Both the position numbers and the translations under genes were made by a program. 64,000 nt of DNA from Streptomyces flaveolus (GTDB lineage: Bacteria; Actinomycetota; Actinomycetes; Streptomycetales; Streptomycetaceae), in contig NZ_JNWV01000014.1 in NCBI RefSeq assembly GCF_000716535.1, positions 119,782 through 183,781 on the forward strand. Direction: 5' to 3'. Positions 1 through 8,579 of the stretch are shown here, in pieces. The notes under the pieces are model-generated. The model did no database searches. It was not told the origin of the DNA and saw nothing but the letters and a program-made list of their open reading frames with translations. Positions within the stretch are counted from its first letter, which is position 1. Each line of letters starts with the position of its first letter.

Positions 1-800
1 TCGTTGTAGACGAGGTACGCCAGCAGGAACGCCAGGGTCAGCGGATGGCGGCGCATGTCCCGGACCGTCGCGGCAAGCTGCCGCAGCCCCGGTGCCGTGG
101 CCCGGTCCACGCGCGCGTGGCGGTCACGCAGCCGGCGCAGCGGTACCAGCGTGAAGGCGCCCCACCACAGGCCGGCCGAGGCCAGGCAGACGCGGACGGC
201 GGCGGTCTCGGACAGGCCGAAGGAGTCGTGCGCCGAGTACAGCACCAGGTTGGCGACCAGGACCAGCGAGCCCGCCGCGTAGCCGAAGGCCCAGCCCCGG
301 GAGGAGACCGCGTCCCGCTGCTCGGGCGGCGCGATCTGCGGCAGATAGGAGTTGTAGAGCATCATCCCGACGGACTGCGCCGCGTTGGCCACGACCAGCA
401 GCGCCCCGCCGAGCAGATAACGGTCGCCGTTCAGGAAGAACATGCCGGTGGTCGCCGCCGCGCCGGTGTACGCGGCCGCGGCGAGCAGCGGCTTCTTGCG
501 GCCCGTGCGGTCGGCCGCGCTGCCCACCAGCGGCATCACGACGACGGCAAGGATCACCGACAGGGACACCGAGTACGCGAAGAAGGAACCGGCCCGGACC
601 GGAACGCCCAACGGGTGCACATAGCCGTCGGCGTCCGCCGCGTGCTCGGCGACCGAGGTGAGGTACGGACCGAGGAAGACGGTGAGGACGCTCGTCGAAT
701 AGACCGAGCACGCCCAGTCGTAGACGTACCAGCCGCGCTGCTCGCGCCTGAGGCCGGCGGACTCGTCCGCCGCCCCCGCCCGCACGGTGTCGGTGCTCAC
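1..800 (-). CDS. MFS transporter, UMF1/Atg22-like (3' part outside window)
   Basis: Membrane transporter of the major facilitator superfamily. The gene reads leftwards from a GTG at 800 and leaves the window, so only about 266 N-terminal residues are visible. Near the N-terminus it carries GWYVYDWACSVYSTS, the tryptophan/tyrosine/aspartate motif of the UMF1/Atg22 branch. Further in it has PLVGSAADRTGRKKP, the MFS loop 2-3 motif, followed by several hydrophobic segments. GAGG lies about 10 nt upstream of the GTG. It is the last visible gene of a leftward run yczE, glpQ-like, MFS, with a 56-nt gap from the phosphodiesterase. The substrate cannot be read from the sequence. The neighbour suggests, weakly, a phosphodiester breakdown product. 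Family assignment is good; function is open. Confidence 0.9.
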   Translation of the reverse strand, partial: MSTDTVRAGAADESAGLRREQRGWYVYDWACSVYSTSVLTVFLGPYLTSVAEHAADADGYVHPLGVPVRAGSFFAYSVSLSVILAVVVMPLVGSAADRTGRKKPLLAAAAYTGAAATTGMFFLNGDRYLLGGALLVVANAAQSVGMMLYNSYLPQIAPPEQRDAVSSRGWAFGYAAGSLVLVANLVLYSAHDSFGLSETAAVRVCLASAGLWWGAFTLVPLRRLRDRHARVDRATAPGLRQLAATVRDMRRHPLTLAFLLAYLVYN

Positions 801-856
801 CCGTGCCCTCGCTTCCCCGCTCAACCGCGAAGGCTCGGGCCGAGGCGGCCGGGTGG

Positions 857-1633
857 TCAGACCCAGACGCCGCGGTCCTCCATGACCTTGCGCAACGTGT
901 CGATGTGATCGGTCATGATGCCATCAACCCCCAGGTCCAGGAGCCGGTGCATCCGTTCCGGTTCGTTGATCGTCCACACGTGCACCTGGAGCCCGCGCGC
1001 GTGGGCGGCGCGGACGAAGCGGTGGTCGACCACGGGCACGCCCGACTGGGCCTCCGGAACCTGCGCGGCCACGGCCGACCGGCGCACCGCGGCCGGCAGC
1101 CCCCACGAGCGCAGCCGCAGGCTCAGCACCCCGCGCGTGCCGAACGAGGTGGCCAGTCGCGGCCCCGCCAGCCGCTGGGCCCGCAGCACGCGCGCCTCGG
1201 AGAAGGAGCCCACGCAGACCCGGTCCCAGGCGTCCGTGCGCTCGATCAGCTCCAGCAGGGGGCGCAGCGCGGGCTCCGCCTTGACGTCGACGTTCCAGCG
1301 CACCTCGGGGAAGGTCTCCAGCAGTTCCTCGAACAGCGGCACCGGTTCACGGCCGCCCACGCGCGCGTGCCGTACGTCCGCCCACGGCAGGTCGGCGATC
1401 CGGCCCGCTCCGTCGGTGACCCGGTCCAGGGTCGCGTCGTGGAACGCGACCAGCCGGCCGTCCGCCGTGGCGTGCACATCCGTCTCGATGTACTGGTAGC
1501 CCAGCTCCACCGCGCGCCGGAACTGGGCCACGGTGTTCTCCAGGCCGTCGGCGGCCCCGCCCCGGTGGGCGAAGGCGATCGGCACCGGGTGGTCCAGGTA
1601 CGGATGGCGCGGGCGCGGTGTCGTGAGGCTCAC
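857..1633 (-). CDS. Glycerophosphodiester phosphodiesterase
   Basis: Hydrolyses glycerophosphodiesters from phospholipid turnover to sn-glycerol 3-phosphate and an alcohol. The 258 residues form one GDPD TIM-barrel domain. Catalytic and metal residues are visible: H23-R24-G25, the acidic pair E50 and D52, and H65 in FHDATLDR. The C-terminal HVWTINEPE and GVDGIMTDH motifs are also family hallmarks. No signal peptide is present, so it should be cytoplasmic. The GTG start at 1633 overlaps the stop of the upstream yczE-like gene (GTGA), which implies translational coupling. Its product would suit the glpF/glpK functions elsewhere in the window, but it is 50 kb away and in another transcription unit. 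Confidence 0.93.
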   Translation of the reverse strand: MSLTTPRPRHPYLDHPVPIAFAHRGGAADGLENTVAQFRRAVELGYQYIETDVHATADGRLVAFHDATLDRVTDGAGRIADLPWADVRHARVGGREPVPLFEELLETFPEVRWNVDVKAEPALRPLLELIERTDAWDRVCVGSFSEARVLRAQRLAGPRLATSFGTRGVLSLRLRSWGLPAAVRRSAVAAQVPEAQSGVPVVDHRFVRAAHARGLQVHVWTINEPERMHRLLDLGVDGIMTDHIDTLRKVMEDRGVWV

Positions 1634-2301
1634 GGACGCAGTATCGCGCGTCCGGGTGTCGCTCCGGCAACGACCGTGCTGCCCGCCGATGCCGACGGGA
1701 CGGCGAACACCCGCAGGAAGGCCTGCGCCAGCGGGCCGATGGACACGGCGTAGAGCACCGTGCCCACCCCGATGGTGCCGCCCAGCACGAACCCGGTGAC
1801 CACCACCGCCACCTCGACCGCCGTCCGCATCAGCCGGATCGACCGGCCGGTGCGCCGGTGCAGCCCCGTCATCAGCCCGTCACGCGGACCCGGCCCGAAG
1901 CGCGCCGCGATGTAGAGGCCGGTCGCCGCGCCGTTCAGCACGATCCCCGCGAGCAGCAGCGGGACACGTGCGGCGAGGGAGCGCGCGTCCGGGAGCAGGG
2001 CGAGCGTGCCGTCCATGGCGAGGCCGACCACGAAGACGTTGGAGACCGTGCCGAGCCCGGGGCGCTGGCGCAGCGGGATCCACAGGAGCAGCACCGCCGC
2101 GCCCACGATGATCGACACGACCCCGATGCTCAGCCCGGTCAGTTCCGCGAGCCCCTGGTGCAGCACGTTCCACGGCTCCAGGCCCAGCCCCGCCGCCACG
2201 AGCAGCGCGGAACTCGCGCCGTAGAGCGCGAGCCCCGCGTACAGCTGGACCAGCCGCCGTCCGAGGGGGCGGCCGGGACCGGATGGACTGGGAGAGGACA
2301 T
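1630..2301 (-). CDS. YczE/YitT-type integral membrane protein
   Basis: A 223-residue protein with about five hydrophobic helices, of the YczE-like membrane family (related to YitT/DUF161). Recognisable segments are GLGLEPWNVLHQGLAELTG near residue 45 and GPGPRDGLMTGLHRRTGRS near residue 135. These glycine/proline-rich motifs recur in the family. The ATG at 2301 follows a strong AGGGGGG ribosome site. The gene is divergent from a MocR regulator across 103 bp. MocR regulators often neighbour YczE proteins in Gram-positive bacteria, so it is probably the regulator's target. Substrate unknown; a transport or efflux role is inference only. Confidence 0.88.
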   Translation of the reverse strand: MSSPSPSGPGRPLGRRLVQLYAGLALYGASSALLVAAGLGLEPWNVLHQGLAELTGLSIGVVSIIVGAAVLLLWIPLRQRPGLGTVSNVFVVGLAMDGTLALLPDARSLAARVPLLLAGIVLNGAATGLYIAARFGPGPRDGLMTGLHRRTGRSIRLMRTAVEVAVVVTGFVLGGTIGVGTVLYAVSIGPLAQAFLRVFAVPSASAGSTVVAGATPGRAILRP

Positions 2302-2356
2302 GGAATTACCCCCCTGGGTGGTGGCGGTGGCCTGACGCATGACACTCTGTGGCTTG

Positions 2357-2372
2357 GGATGAATCGTCATCC
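2357..2372. promoter_or_regulatory. Inverted repeat between yczE-like and mocR genes
   Basis: GGATGA-ATCG-TCATCC is a perfect 6-4-6 inverted repeat 33 bp before the mocR start and 56 bp before the yczE-like start. Its place in a divergent intergenic region makes it a candidate operator for the MocR protein. MocR sites are often direct repeats, so this assignment is tentative. Confidence 0.35.
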
Positions 2373-2404
2373 ATGGCCAATTCGGGGAAGGTGGACTGAT
2401 CTTC

Positions 2405-3913
2405 ATGGCGCAGTGGACCTCGGCCGTGGGGGCCGCGCAGCTCGCCCGGCTCCTCAACTCCCAGCAGGAGCGTCCGGCCGGCCCCGGCACCCGCCGTCCC
2501 CCCGCCTACCGCGCCCTCGCCGACGGCGTCCGGCTGCTCGTGCTGGAGGGCCGGGTCCCGGTGGCCGCGCGCCTGCCCGCGGAACGCGAACTGGCCCTCG
2601 CCCTCTCCGTCAGCCGCACCACCGTGGCCGCGGCCTACGAGGCGCTGCGCGGCGAGGGCTTCCTGGAGTCCCGGCGCGGAGCCGGCAGCTGGACCGCCGT
2701 ACCGGCCGGCAACCCCATCCCCGCCCGTGGCCTGGAACCCCTGCCTCCCGAGGCCCTGGGTTCGGTGATCGACCTCGGCTGCGCCTCGCTCCCGGCGCCC
2801 GAGCCGTGGCTCACCCGGGCCGTGCAGGGCGCCCTGGAGGAACTCCCGCCGTACGCCCACACCCACGGCGACTACCCGGCCGGGCTGCCCGCGCTGCGCT
2901 CGATGATCGCCGAGCGGTACACCACGCGCGGGATCCCCACCATGCCGGAGCAGATCATGGTGACGACCGGTGCGATGGGCGCCATCGACGCCATCTGTCA
3001 CCTCTTCGCGGGCCGGGGCGAGCGGATCGCCGTGGAGTCCCCGTCCTACGCCAACATCCTCCAGCTCATGCGCGAGGCCGGCGCCCGGCTCGTGCCCGTC
3101 GCGATGGCCGAGGGCCTGTCCGGCTGGGACGTGGACCGCTGGCGCCAGGTGCTGCGCGAGGCCGCGCCGCGGATCGCCTACGTGGTCGCCGACTTCCACA
3201 ACCCCACCGGGGCGCTCGCCGACGAGGACCAGCGGCGCCGGCTGGTGGACGCGGCCCGCTCGGCCGGCACGGTGCTGGTCGCCGACGAGACGATGAGCGA
3301 GCTGTGGCTCGACGAGGACTTCCGGGACGGCGGCATGCCCCGCCCGGTCTGCGGGTTCGACCCGGCCGGCTCCACGGTGATCACCGTCGGCTCGGCGAGC
3401 AAGGCGTTCTGGGCGGGGATGCGGATCGGCTGGGTGCGGGCTGCGCCGGACGTCATCCGCAGCCTGGTCGCCGCGCGGGCGTACGCCGACCTGGGCACGC
3501 CGGTGCTGGAGCAGTTGGCCGTCAACTGGCTCTTCAGCACCGGGGGCTGGGAGCAGGCCGTCGAGCTCCGCCGCGCGCAGGCCCGGGAGAACCGGGACGC
3601 GCTGGTGGCGGCGGTGCGCCGGGAACTGCCGGACTGGGAGTTCGAGGTGCCCCAGGGCGGCCTGACGCTGTGGGTGCGCGCCGGCGGTCTCTCCGGTTCA
3701 CGCCTCGCGGAAGCGGGCGAACGGACCGGCGTCCGCGTCCCGTCCGGTCCTCGCTTCGGAGTCGACGGCGCGTTCGAGGGCTACGTCCGGCTCCCGTTCA
3801 CCGTCGGGGGAGCGGTGGCGGACGAGGCGGCGGTGCGGCTCGCCGCCGCGGCCCGGCTGGTGGAGTCGGGGGCGACGGGAGCGGGCGAGGCGCCGAGGAC
3901 CTTCGTGGCGTAG
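2405..3913 (+). CDS. MocR-type regulator (GntR winged helix fused to aminotransferase fold)
   Basis: A 502-residue transcription factor that senses pyridoxal phosphate or an aldimine. Residues ~35-105 form a GntR winged helix-turn-helix (LPAERELALALSVSRTTV). Residues ~130-490 form a fold-type I aminotransferase domain. The PLP lysine is K333 in GSASKAF, and VADFHNPTG is the typical PLP-binding stretch. All elements needed to bind PLP seem present. The gene is divergent from the YczE-like membrane gene, which it probably controls. GGTGG lies 10 nt upstream of the ATG. A true aminotransferase is less likely because of the N-terminal HTH. Downstream, a hairpin separates it from the convergent FtsK-like gene. 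Confidence 0.94.
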   Translation: MAQWTSAVGAAQLARLLNSQQERPAGPGTRRPPAYRALADGVRLLVLEGRVPVAARLPAERELALALSVSRTTVAAAYEALRGEGFLESRRGAGSWTAVPAGNPIPARGLEPLPPEALGSVIDLGCASLPAPEPWLTRAVQGALEELPPYAHTHGDYPAGLPALRSMIAERYTTRGIPTMPEQIMVTTGAMGAIDAICHLFAGRGERIAVESPSYANILQLMREAGARLVPVAMAEGLSGWDVDRWRQVLREAAPRIAYVVADFHNPTGALADEDQRRRLVDAARSAGTVLVADETMSELWLDEDFRDGGMPRPVCGFDPAGSTVITVGSASKAFWAGMRIGWVRAAPDVIRSLVAARAYADLGTPVLEQLAVNWLFSTGGWEQAVELRRAQARENRDALVAAVRRELPDWEFEVPQGGLTLWVRAGGLSGSRLAEAGERTGVRVPSGPRFGVDGAFEGYVRLPFTVGGAVADEAAVRLAAAARLVESGATGAGEAPRTFVA

Positions 3914-3938
3914 GCGCCGGCGGGGACGACCGGCGCCT
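3912..3938 (+). terminator. Hairpin terminator after mocR
   Basis: AGGCGCCGG and CCGGCGCCT pair perfectly (9 bp) around a 9-nt loop, beginning inside the mocR stop codon. There is no U-tract, as is usual in Streptomyces. It lies between convergent genes and could serve both strands. Confidence 0.65.
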
Positions 3939-4047
3939 GACGGCTCGGGTGGTGCGGTGCTTCGGCGACCGCGGATGCCCGGTGGTTGCTCGCGCGGTAC
4001 CCCGCGCCCCCTCGTGCCGCGCATCCGTCCAGTCGCGGCACAGGGTG

Positions 4048-5661
4048 CTAGGAAGGCTCCGCCGCCAGTGCGTCCGCGGGGACCGCTGTCTTCTCCGCCG
4101 TCGGCTTCGACAGAACCGTCGGCTCCTCCTCCACCGCGGTGGTCCGCGGCGGCAGCAGCTCCAGTACCGCCTGCCGGTCGGCGTCACTCGTGGCGTCGTC
4201 GTACGGATCCGGCGTACGGGGCACCTGAAGCCGGTGCACCGGACCGGAGCCCAGCCGGGCGTACCCCCGTCCGGGCGGCACGTGCGCGATCGACGTCGTG
4301 TGCGGCGCCGCCCCCAGCACCGCTTCCACCTGCTCCGGCGCCGCGGACCCGAGCACGACACGCGCGCGCGTGTGCTGCCGTACCGCGTCGGTCAGCGTCT
4401 CCGCGCTGTCGAACTGCTCGGCCACGACCACGGTCACGTTCGCCGCGCGGCCGTGCCGCAACGGCACCTGGAGCAGGACCTGCGGGTCCTTGCGGCCGTC
4501 CGCCAGGGCGAGGTGCGCGAAGACGCTCGGGCGGTCCAGCAGGATCCACAGCGGGCGCCGGGTGTCCGGGGGCGGTGGGTCGCCCGCCTGCCGCGCCAGG
4601 TTGATCGCGATGAGCCGCCGCTCGGTCTCCTGCGCGGCCCATTCCAGGCTGGCCAGCGCCCCGGGCAGCGCGCACTCCACGGCCAGGACGCCGGTCCGTC
4701 CGGTCAGGCAGGCGTACTCGCCGGTGCCGCCGCCGTCGACGATCAGCACATCGCCGTACTGGAGGGCCTGGAGGGCGACGGAGCGCAGCAGGGTGGACGT
4801 GCCGCTGCCGGGGTGGCCCATGGCCAGCAGGTGCGGCTCGGTGGAGCGGATGCCGGTGCGCCAGACGACCGGCGGCACGTCGACCCGTTCCTCCCCGTAG
4901 GACAGGGGGAGGGTGCGCTGGACCTCGCTGGGGTCGGTGAAGCCGAGGACGGTCTCGCCGGGCGCGGTGACGAAGCGCTGGGCCGGGATGTCGGCGGGCA
5001 GCGGGGGGAGGGCGATGACGGTGAGCTGGTTGCCCTCCTCGTCCCACGCGAAGCGGTACTCGCGGCTCCGCCCGGCCTTCGCGGTGAGCAGATGCTCGAT
5101 CCGCGCGCGGGCCGCGGGCTCGCCGTCCGGGAAGTAGGCGGGGTAGCGGATCACGAGGTGGCCGATGCGTCCGGCGTCGTCGAACTCGTGGGCCGCGTAG
5201 GCCTTCTCCCATTCCCCGCCGTGCGTATACAGCGGTGCCGGGTCCTCGGAGCTGGAGAAGTACGGCACCAGGGCCTCGTACAGCGCCTGGAGCCGCTGGG
5301 TCTGGGACTCGTCGGGCCCCTCGGGCGCCGACGGGGTGCGATCGCGGCCGTGCCAGGCCGCTGCCGCCATCACGGCGATGACGGCGAGCAGCGGCCCGTA
5401 CGGCATCAGGGCCACGATCAGGACCACGGACGTCACGAAGAACAGCAGTGGCCCCCGTTTGTCCTTGGGCGTGTCCGCCCACCTGCGCCGGCCGGCCGAG
5501 GCCAGCAGGCGCAGCCCGCGCGTCACGGTGATCAGCGGATGGAGGACGTCGGTGGCGCTGTCGGCCGCCGTCCGGGCCAGCTCCTTGCTCCGGGCGATCT
5601 GCGTCCGGGCGATCTGGGCGCTGTCCTTGCTCAGAATGCGGGGGAGAGGGCGCCGGGCCAC
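4048..5661 (-). CDS. FtsK/SpoIIIE-like membrane ATPase homologue with degenerate P-loop
   Basis: A 537-residue protein. A basic N-terminus precedes two membrane helices at ~70-105 (GPLLFFVTSVVLIVALMPYG and a following Ala-rich segment). A soluble region and an FtsK/SpoIIIE-like nucleotide-binding fold follow from ~265. The Walker A position reads GHPGSGTST (residues 282-290): the lysine expected in GSGKS is a threonine (T288). The Walker B-like stretch is PLWILLDRPSVF. DNA-motor activity is therefore doubtful. The GTG start at 5661 has AGGAGA 5 nt upstream. It lies 40 bp after a 64-residue membrane protein in the same orientation. The pairing resembles conjugation or DNA-transfer accessory genes of actinobacteria, but no other mobile gene is nearby. 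Confidence 0.82.
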   Translation of the reverse strand: MARRPLPRILSKDSAQIARTQIARSKELARTAADSATDVLHPLITVTRGLRLLASAGRRRWADTPKDKRGPLLFFVTSVVLIVALMPYGPLLAVIAVMAAAAWHGRDRTPSAPEGPDESQTQRLQALYEALVPYFSSSEDPAPLYTHGGEWEKAYAAHEFDDAGRIGHLVIRYPAYFPDGEPAARARIEHLLTAKAGRSREYRFAWDEEGNQLTVIALPPLPADIPAQRFVTAPGETVLGFTDPSEVQRTLPLSYGEERVDVPPVVWRTGIRSTEPHLLAMGHPGSGTSTLLRSVALQALQYGDVLIVDGGGTGEYACLTGRTGVLAVECALPGALASLEWAAQETERRLIAINLARQAGDPPPPDTRRPLWILLDRPSVFAHLALADGRKDPQVLLQVPLRHGRAANVTVVVAEQFDSAETLTDAVRQHTRARVVLGSAAPEQVEAVLGAAPHTTSIAHVPPGRGYARLGSGPVHRLQVPRTPDPYDDATSDADRQAVLELLPPRTTAVEEEPTVLSKPTAEKTAVPADALAAEPS

Positions 5662-5701
5662 TGCTGTCTCCTGATGGTGCGTGCGGGCGGGACTGGCGGG
5701 G

Positions 5702-5896
5702 TCAGAACTTGATGCCGCCCAGGAGGCTGGCCAGGCTCTCTCCTCCGGCTTTGATGCTCGGGGCGATACCCGTGGTCGACAGGTAGAAGCCGAAGAGGGC
5801 CGACACCGTGGCGTGCGAGCCCTTCAGCCCGTCCTTGCGGAAGAACAGGAAGACGACGACGCCGAGCAGCAGCACGCCTGAAAGGGAGAGGATCAT
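5702..5896 (-). CDS. Small membrane protein (64 aa)
   Basis: MILSLSGVLLLGVVVFLFF forms one clear N-terminal membrane helix, followed by RKDG. A second, weaker hydrophobic stretch (SALFGFYLSTTGIAPSI) and a glycine-rich tail follow. The ATG at 5896 has AGGAGGCCCC just upstream (reverse strand). It is the first gene of a two-gene unit with the FtsK-like protein, so it probably works with it at the membrane. No function is recognised. Coding is supported by the ribosome site, operon position and the compact hydrophobic pattern. Confidence 0.75.
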   Translation of the reverse strand: MILSLSGVLLLGVVVFLFFRKDGLKGSHATVSALFGFYLSTTGIAPSIKAGGESLASLLGGIKF

Positions 5897-6191
5897 TTGG
5901 GGCCTCCTGGTGTCGATGGTGGGGGACAGTCACCATGAGTTCTTCCAGGATCACAGGATGTATCCATACGATTAAAGGTGCAACTGGGTGAAAAACGGTG
6001 GAATTACCCCGCTCGGGCGAGTGTGTCGGGACCCCGATTGACCAGGCCTGTTTGCACTACGGTGCCCCCGGCGGGCGCTGCTGCTGATCTTTACCTCGGG
6101 CAGATCGGGTCATGTGCCACGCGAGCCAGTACGCTGGCGATTCACCCGTACGAAGCAGTCCCCGAATCAGCAAGGAGAGGTGGTCCGGCCG
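5897..6191. other. Intergenic region, 295 bp
   Basis: A divergent intergenic stretch between the small membrane protein and the ankyrin gene. It has a relatively A/T-rich patch around 5945-6005 where promoters for both directions are likely. No convincing operator, RNA gene or repeat was seen. Confidence 0.5.
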
Positions 6192-6584
6192 ATGAGTGAA
6201 GTTCCCGACCCCGAGGTCGTGGAGCTGGCGACCAAGATCTTCGATCTGGCCCGGCAGGGGCAGACCGAGGCGCTCGTGGCGTACGTCGACGCGGGTGTTC
6301 CGGCCAACCTCACCAACGACCGCGGCGACTCCCTGGTGATGCTCGCCGCCTACCACGGTCACGCCGGCGCGGTGCGCGCGCTGCTCGCCCGCGGCGCGGC
6401 GGCGGACCAGGTCAACGACCGGGGTCAGACCCCGCTCGCGGGCGCCGTCTTCAAGGGTGAGACGGACGTCATCAAGGCCCTCCTGGAGGGCGGAGCCGAT
6501 CCTTCCGCAGGCACGCCGTCGGCCGTCGACACGGCCCGGATGTTCGGCAAGACAGAGCTTCTGGAACTGTTCGGCGTCCACTGA
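6192..6584 (+). CDS. Ankyrin-repeat protein
   Basis: A 130-residue cytoplasmic protein made almost entirely of about three ankyrin repeats. DRGDSLVMLAAYHGHAGAV and DRGQTPLAGAVFKGETDVI each show the typical TPLxxA helix followed by a glycine turn. It presumably mediates protein-protein contact; the partner is unknown. I chose the ATG at 6192 because AGGAGAGG sits 11 nt upstream. A longer reading from 6114 would give a low-complexity, Arg-rich N-terminus without a ribosome site. It stands alone, 299 bp before the HEAT-repeat gene. Confidence 0.9.
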   Translation: MSEVPDPEVVELATKIFDLARQGQTEALVAYVDAGVPANLTNDRGDSLVMLAAYHGHAGAVRALLARGAAADQVNDRGQTPLAGAVFKGETDVIKALLEGGADPSAGTPSAVDTARMFGKTELLELFGVH

Positions 6585-6883
6585 CGTCGACGCGCTGACC
6601 AGTACGACACGGAAAACGGGGGAGGCGGTACAGGGCCGCCGGAAATACGGTCGCGGCAGCACACACCGCGGGTCATCATGACGTCGTGATTCACGGACGC
6701 GATGGCTGGGCAGGTGTTGCCGCACCGCGCGGGCCGTGATGCGGTCCGCATGGGCCACCGACGAGAGGCAGAGAGAGATGGTCTACAGCAAGCAAGAGAC
6801 GGCGGGCGCTCCGACGTTGTGTCACGCGGCCAGGTAATGCGTGTTCCCCGGTTGCGTCGACGCTTGATGTGAGGCTGTTTCCC
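6585..6883. other. Intergenic region, 299 bp
   Basis: No credible gene. It is somewhat less GC-rich than its surroundings, with AGAGAGGCAGAGAGAGATGG-like purine tracts around 6763-6781. The HEAT-gene promoter must lie here, but I cannot place it. Confidence 0.5.
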
Positions 6884-8302
6884 ATGTTCGATCCGGTCAT
6901 AGCGCCCAGCGGTACGCTGCTCGGCCTGCTCCAGCGCGGCCGTGGTGACGGCACGCTGCACGCGCTCACGGCCCCGCGCGCCGAAGCGCTGGCGGCCCTG
7001 AACCACTGTGTGCTGCGCGACCCCCGCCACGACTGGCAGCTGGAGAACCGCTCCCTGTACTACGCCCGGCTCTACCTCGACCTGAACGGCGAGCTGGACG
7101 CCGTGGAGGCGCACCTCTTCGACCCCGAGGACGTCGTCGACACCGACGAGTCCCGCACCGGGCTGGCCCTGGCCGTCCTCGGCCACCTCGCCTCCTACGG
7201 CAGGCGGGACGCCCTGGAACTGCTGCGCAGGTACGCCGCGCACGGCTCCAGCTGGGCCTGGGCCTTGGACGAGCTGGCCCTCAGGGACGACGACGCGGGC
7301 CTGCGCGCCCTCGCCGCCCCCGTCCTGGCCCGCTTCGCCACCGATCCCGAGGGCGAGGCCGAGCTGGCCGCCGCCGTACGCGACGCCTTCGAGCCACGGC
7401 CCTGGCGGCTGTGGGCCGAGGATCCGCGCGCGTCGATCGCCACGCGGGTGCGTGCCGCCCAGGAGGCCGGCTGTTTCGACCGCTGGCAGCGGCAGATGCG
7501 GCCCACCGGCCCCCGCCCCGACTGGAGCGTCCGCGCCGTCTTCGAGTGGGCCCAGCAGGGTCTGGAGCGCGGCGCCGCCCTCCATGTGCCGGCCGCCCGC
7601 TGCCTGGTCGCCGTGGCCGGCCCGGAGGACCGGCCCGAGATCCTCCAGGCCGCCCGGGCCGGCACCGACGGAGCCCGCTGCACCGCCCTGCGCTACCTCG
7701 CCGACAGCAACGACCGTGACGCGCTCGACCTGATCGAGGCCGCCGTCGTCGACGGGACGGCACCCGTCGTGGAGGCCGCCGTCGACGCCTTCGAACGGAT
7801 GCGCAGCATCGCCGCCGTCGACCGCGCGCGCCGCTGGGCCCAGCGCCCCGACGCGCTCGGCGCCGCCGCCGGACGCATGCTCGCCTGCCGCGGCGGCGCA
7901 CAGGACCGCGACCTCGTCCTCGGCGCCCTCCGCGAGGCCGTCCGCGGCGAGGGGCCGGACGCGCCCACCCTGTGGACCCTCGTCGACGGCGCCGGACGCC
8001 TCGGCATCGCCTGCGCCGCACCCGTCCTGCGCCATGTCTACCGCGAGACGGCCTCCTCCCATCTCCGCGGCCGCGCCGCCCGCGCGCTGGCCGCCACCGA
8101 TCCCTCCTTCGCCACCGGCTTCGCCGTCGAATGCCTGTGGGACTGCGAGGAGACCACCCGCGAACTCGCCGCCCGGCACGCCGAGACCGGTGACGCCCGG
8201 GTCGTGGAGCGCCTGCGCCGCCTGGCCGCCGATCCGGCCGAGGAGGACGAGGTGCAGACCGCGGTTCGCAGCCGCTTCGGACCGGACACGGCTCTCGGCT
8301 GA
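6884..8302 (+). CDS. HEAT-repeat protein
   Basis: A 472-residue all-helical protein, rich in Ala/Arg/Leu, with degenerate HEAT-type repeats. Helix pairs such as ILQAARAGTDGARCTALRYL and the following DRDALDLIEAAVVDGTAPV recur every ~35 residues. There is no catalytic motif, signal peptide or membrane segment. It is probably a cytoplasmic scaffold; no partner is indicated. The ATG at 6884 is preferred because GAGG lies 9 nt upstream. An in-frame GTG at 6869 would overlap that ribosome site. The 3' end, including the stop codon, lies in a 31-bp imperfect tandem duplication. Confidence 0.88.
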   Translation: MFDPVIAPSGTLLGLLQRGRGDGTLHALTAPRAEALAALNHCVLRDPRHDWQLENRSLYYARLYLDLNGELDAVEAHLFDPEDVVDTDESRTGLALAVLGHLASYGRRDALELLRRYAAHGSSWAWALDELALRDDDAGLRALAAPVLARFATDPEGEAELAAAVRDAFEPRPWRLWAEDPRASIATRVRAAQEAGCFDRWQRQMRPTGPRPDWSVRAVFEWAQQGLERGAALHVPAARCLVAVAGPEDRPEILQAARAGTDGARCTALRYLADSNDRDALDLIEAAVVDGTAPVVEAAVDAFERMRSIAAVDRARRWAQRPDALGAAAGRMLACRGGAQDRDLVLGALREAVRGEGPDAPTLWTLVDGAGRLGIACAAPVLRHVYRETASSHLRGRAARALAATDPSFATGFAVECLWDCEETTRELAARHAETGDARVVERLRRLAADPAEEDEVQTAVRSRFGPDTALG

Positions 8303-8352
8303 ACGAATGGGACCGGACGCGGCCCTCTGCTGAACACATGCGACCGGACGTG
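8280..8352. repeat. 31-bp imperfect tandem repeat over the HEAT gene stop
   Basis: Copies begin with GACCGGAC at 8280, 8311 and, degenerate, 8342. The first copy contains the TGA of the HEAT-repeat gene and the second carries a matching CTGAAC downstream. It looks like a local slippage duplication. Confidence 0.5.
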
Positions 8353-8454
8353 ACCGGGGCGCAACGTGACCCCCGACCGGGGCGCATCTGCCGACCCCCG
8401 CCCGTACATCTGCCCCGGCGGACGAGCGCCCGCCGGGTGAACACCGGATGACCC

Positions 8455-8489
8455 GCGGGTCAGGCGGCCATGACGGCCGTCTGACCCGC
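8455..8489 (+). terminator. Strong hairpin between HEAT gene and GT operon
   Basis: GCGGGTCAG-GCGGCC pairs with GGCCGTCTGACCCGC over 15 bp (one G-U) around a 5-nt ATGAC loop. It lies 150 bp after the HEAT gene and 90 bp before the glycosyltransferase operon. It is probably an intrinsic terminator. Confidence 0.7.
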
Positions 8490-8579
8490 TCGGGTGTGCA
8501 GCCCAACGCTCATGGGACGTTCCCCGCGCCGAAAGATCGAAGTTGACGCGGGCACGTCCAGCGCGGCGACAACACCCGT

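Noticed and set aside
1858..5712. A 1284-residue + strand open frame
   Set aside because: It runs antisense and out of frame over yczE-like, mocR and FtsK-like genes; low-complexity Arg/Gly/Pro sequence.
4048..5896. Integrated conjugative element
   Set aside because: Only an FtsK-like protein and a small membrane protein are present; no integrase, replication gene, kil/kor genes or attachment-site repeats were seen.
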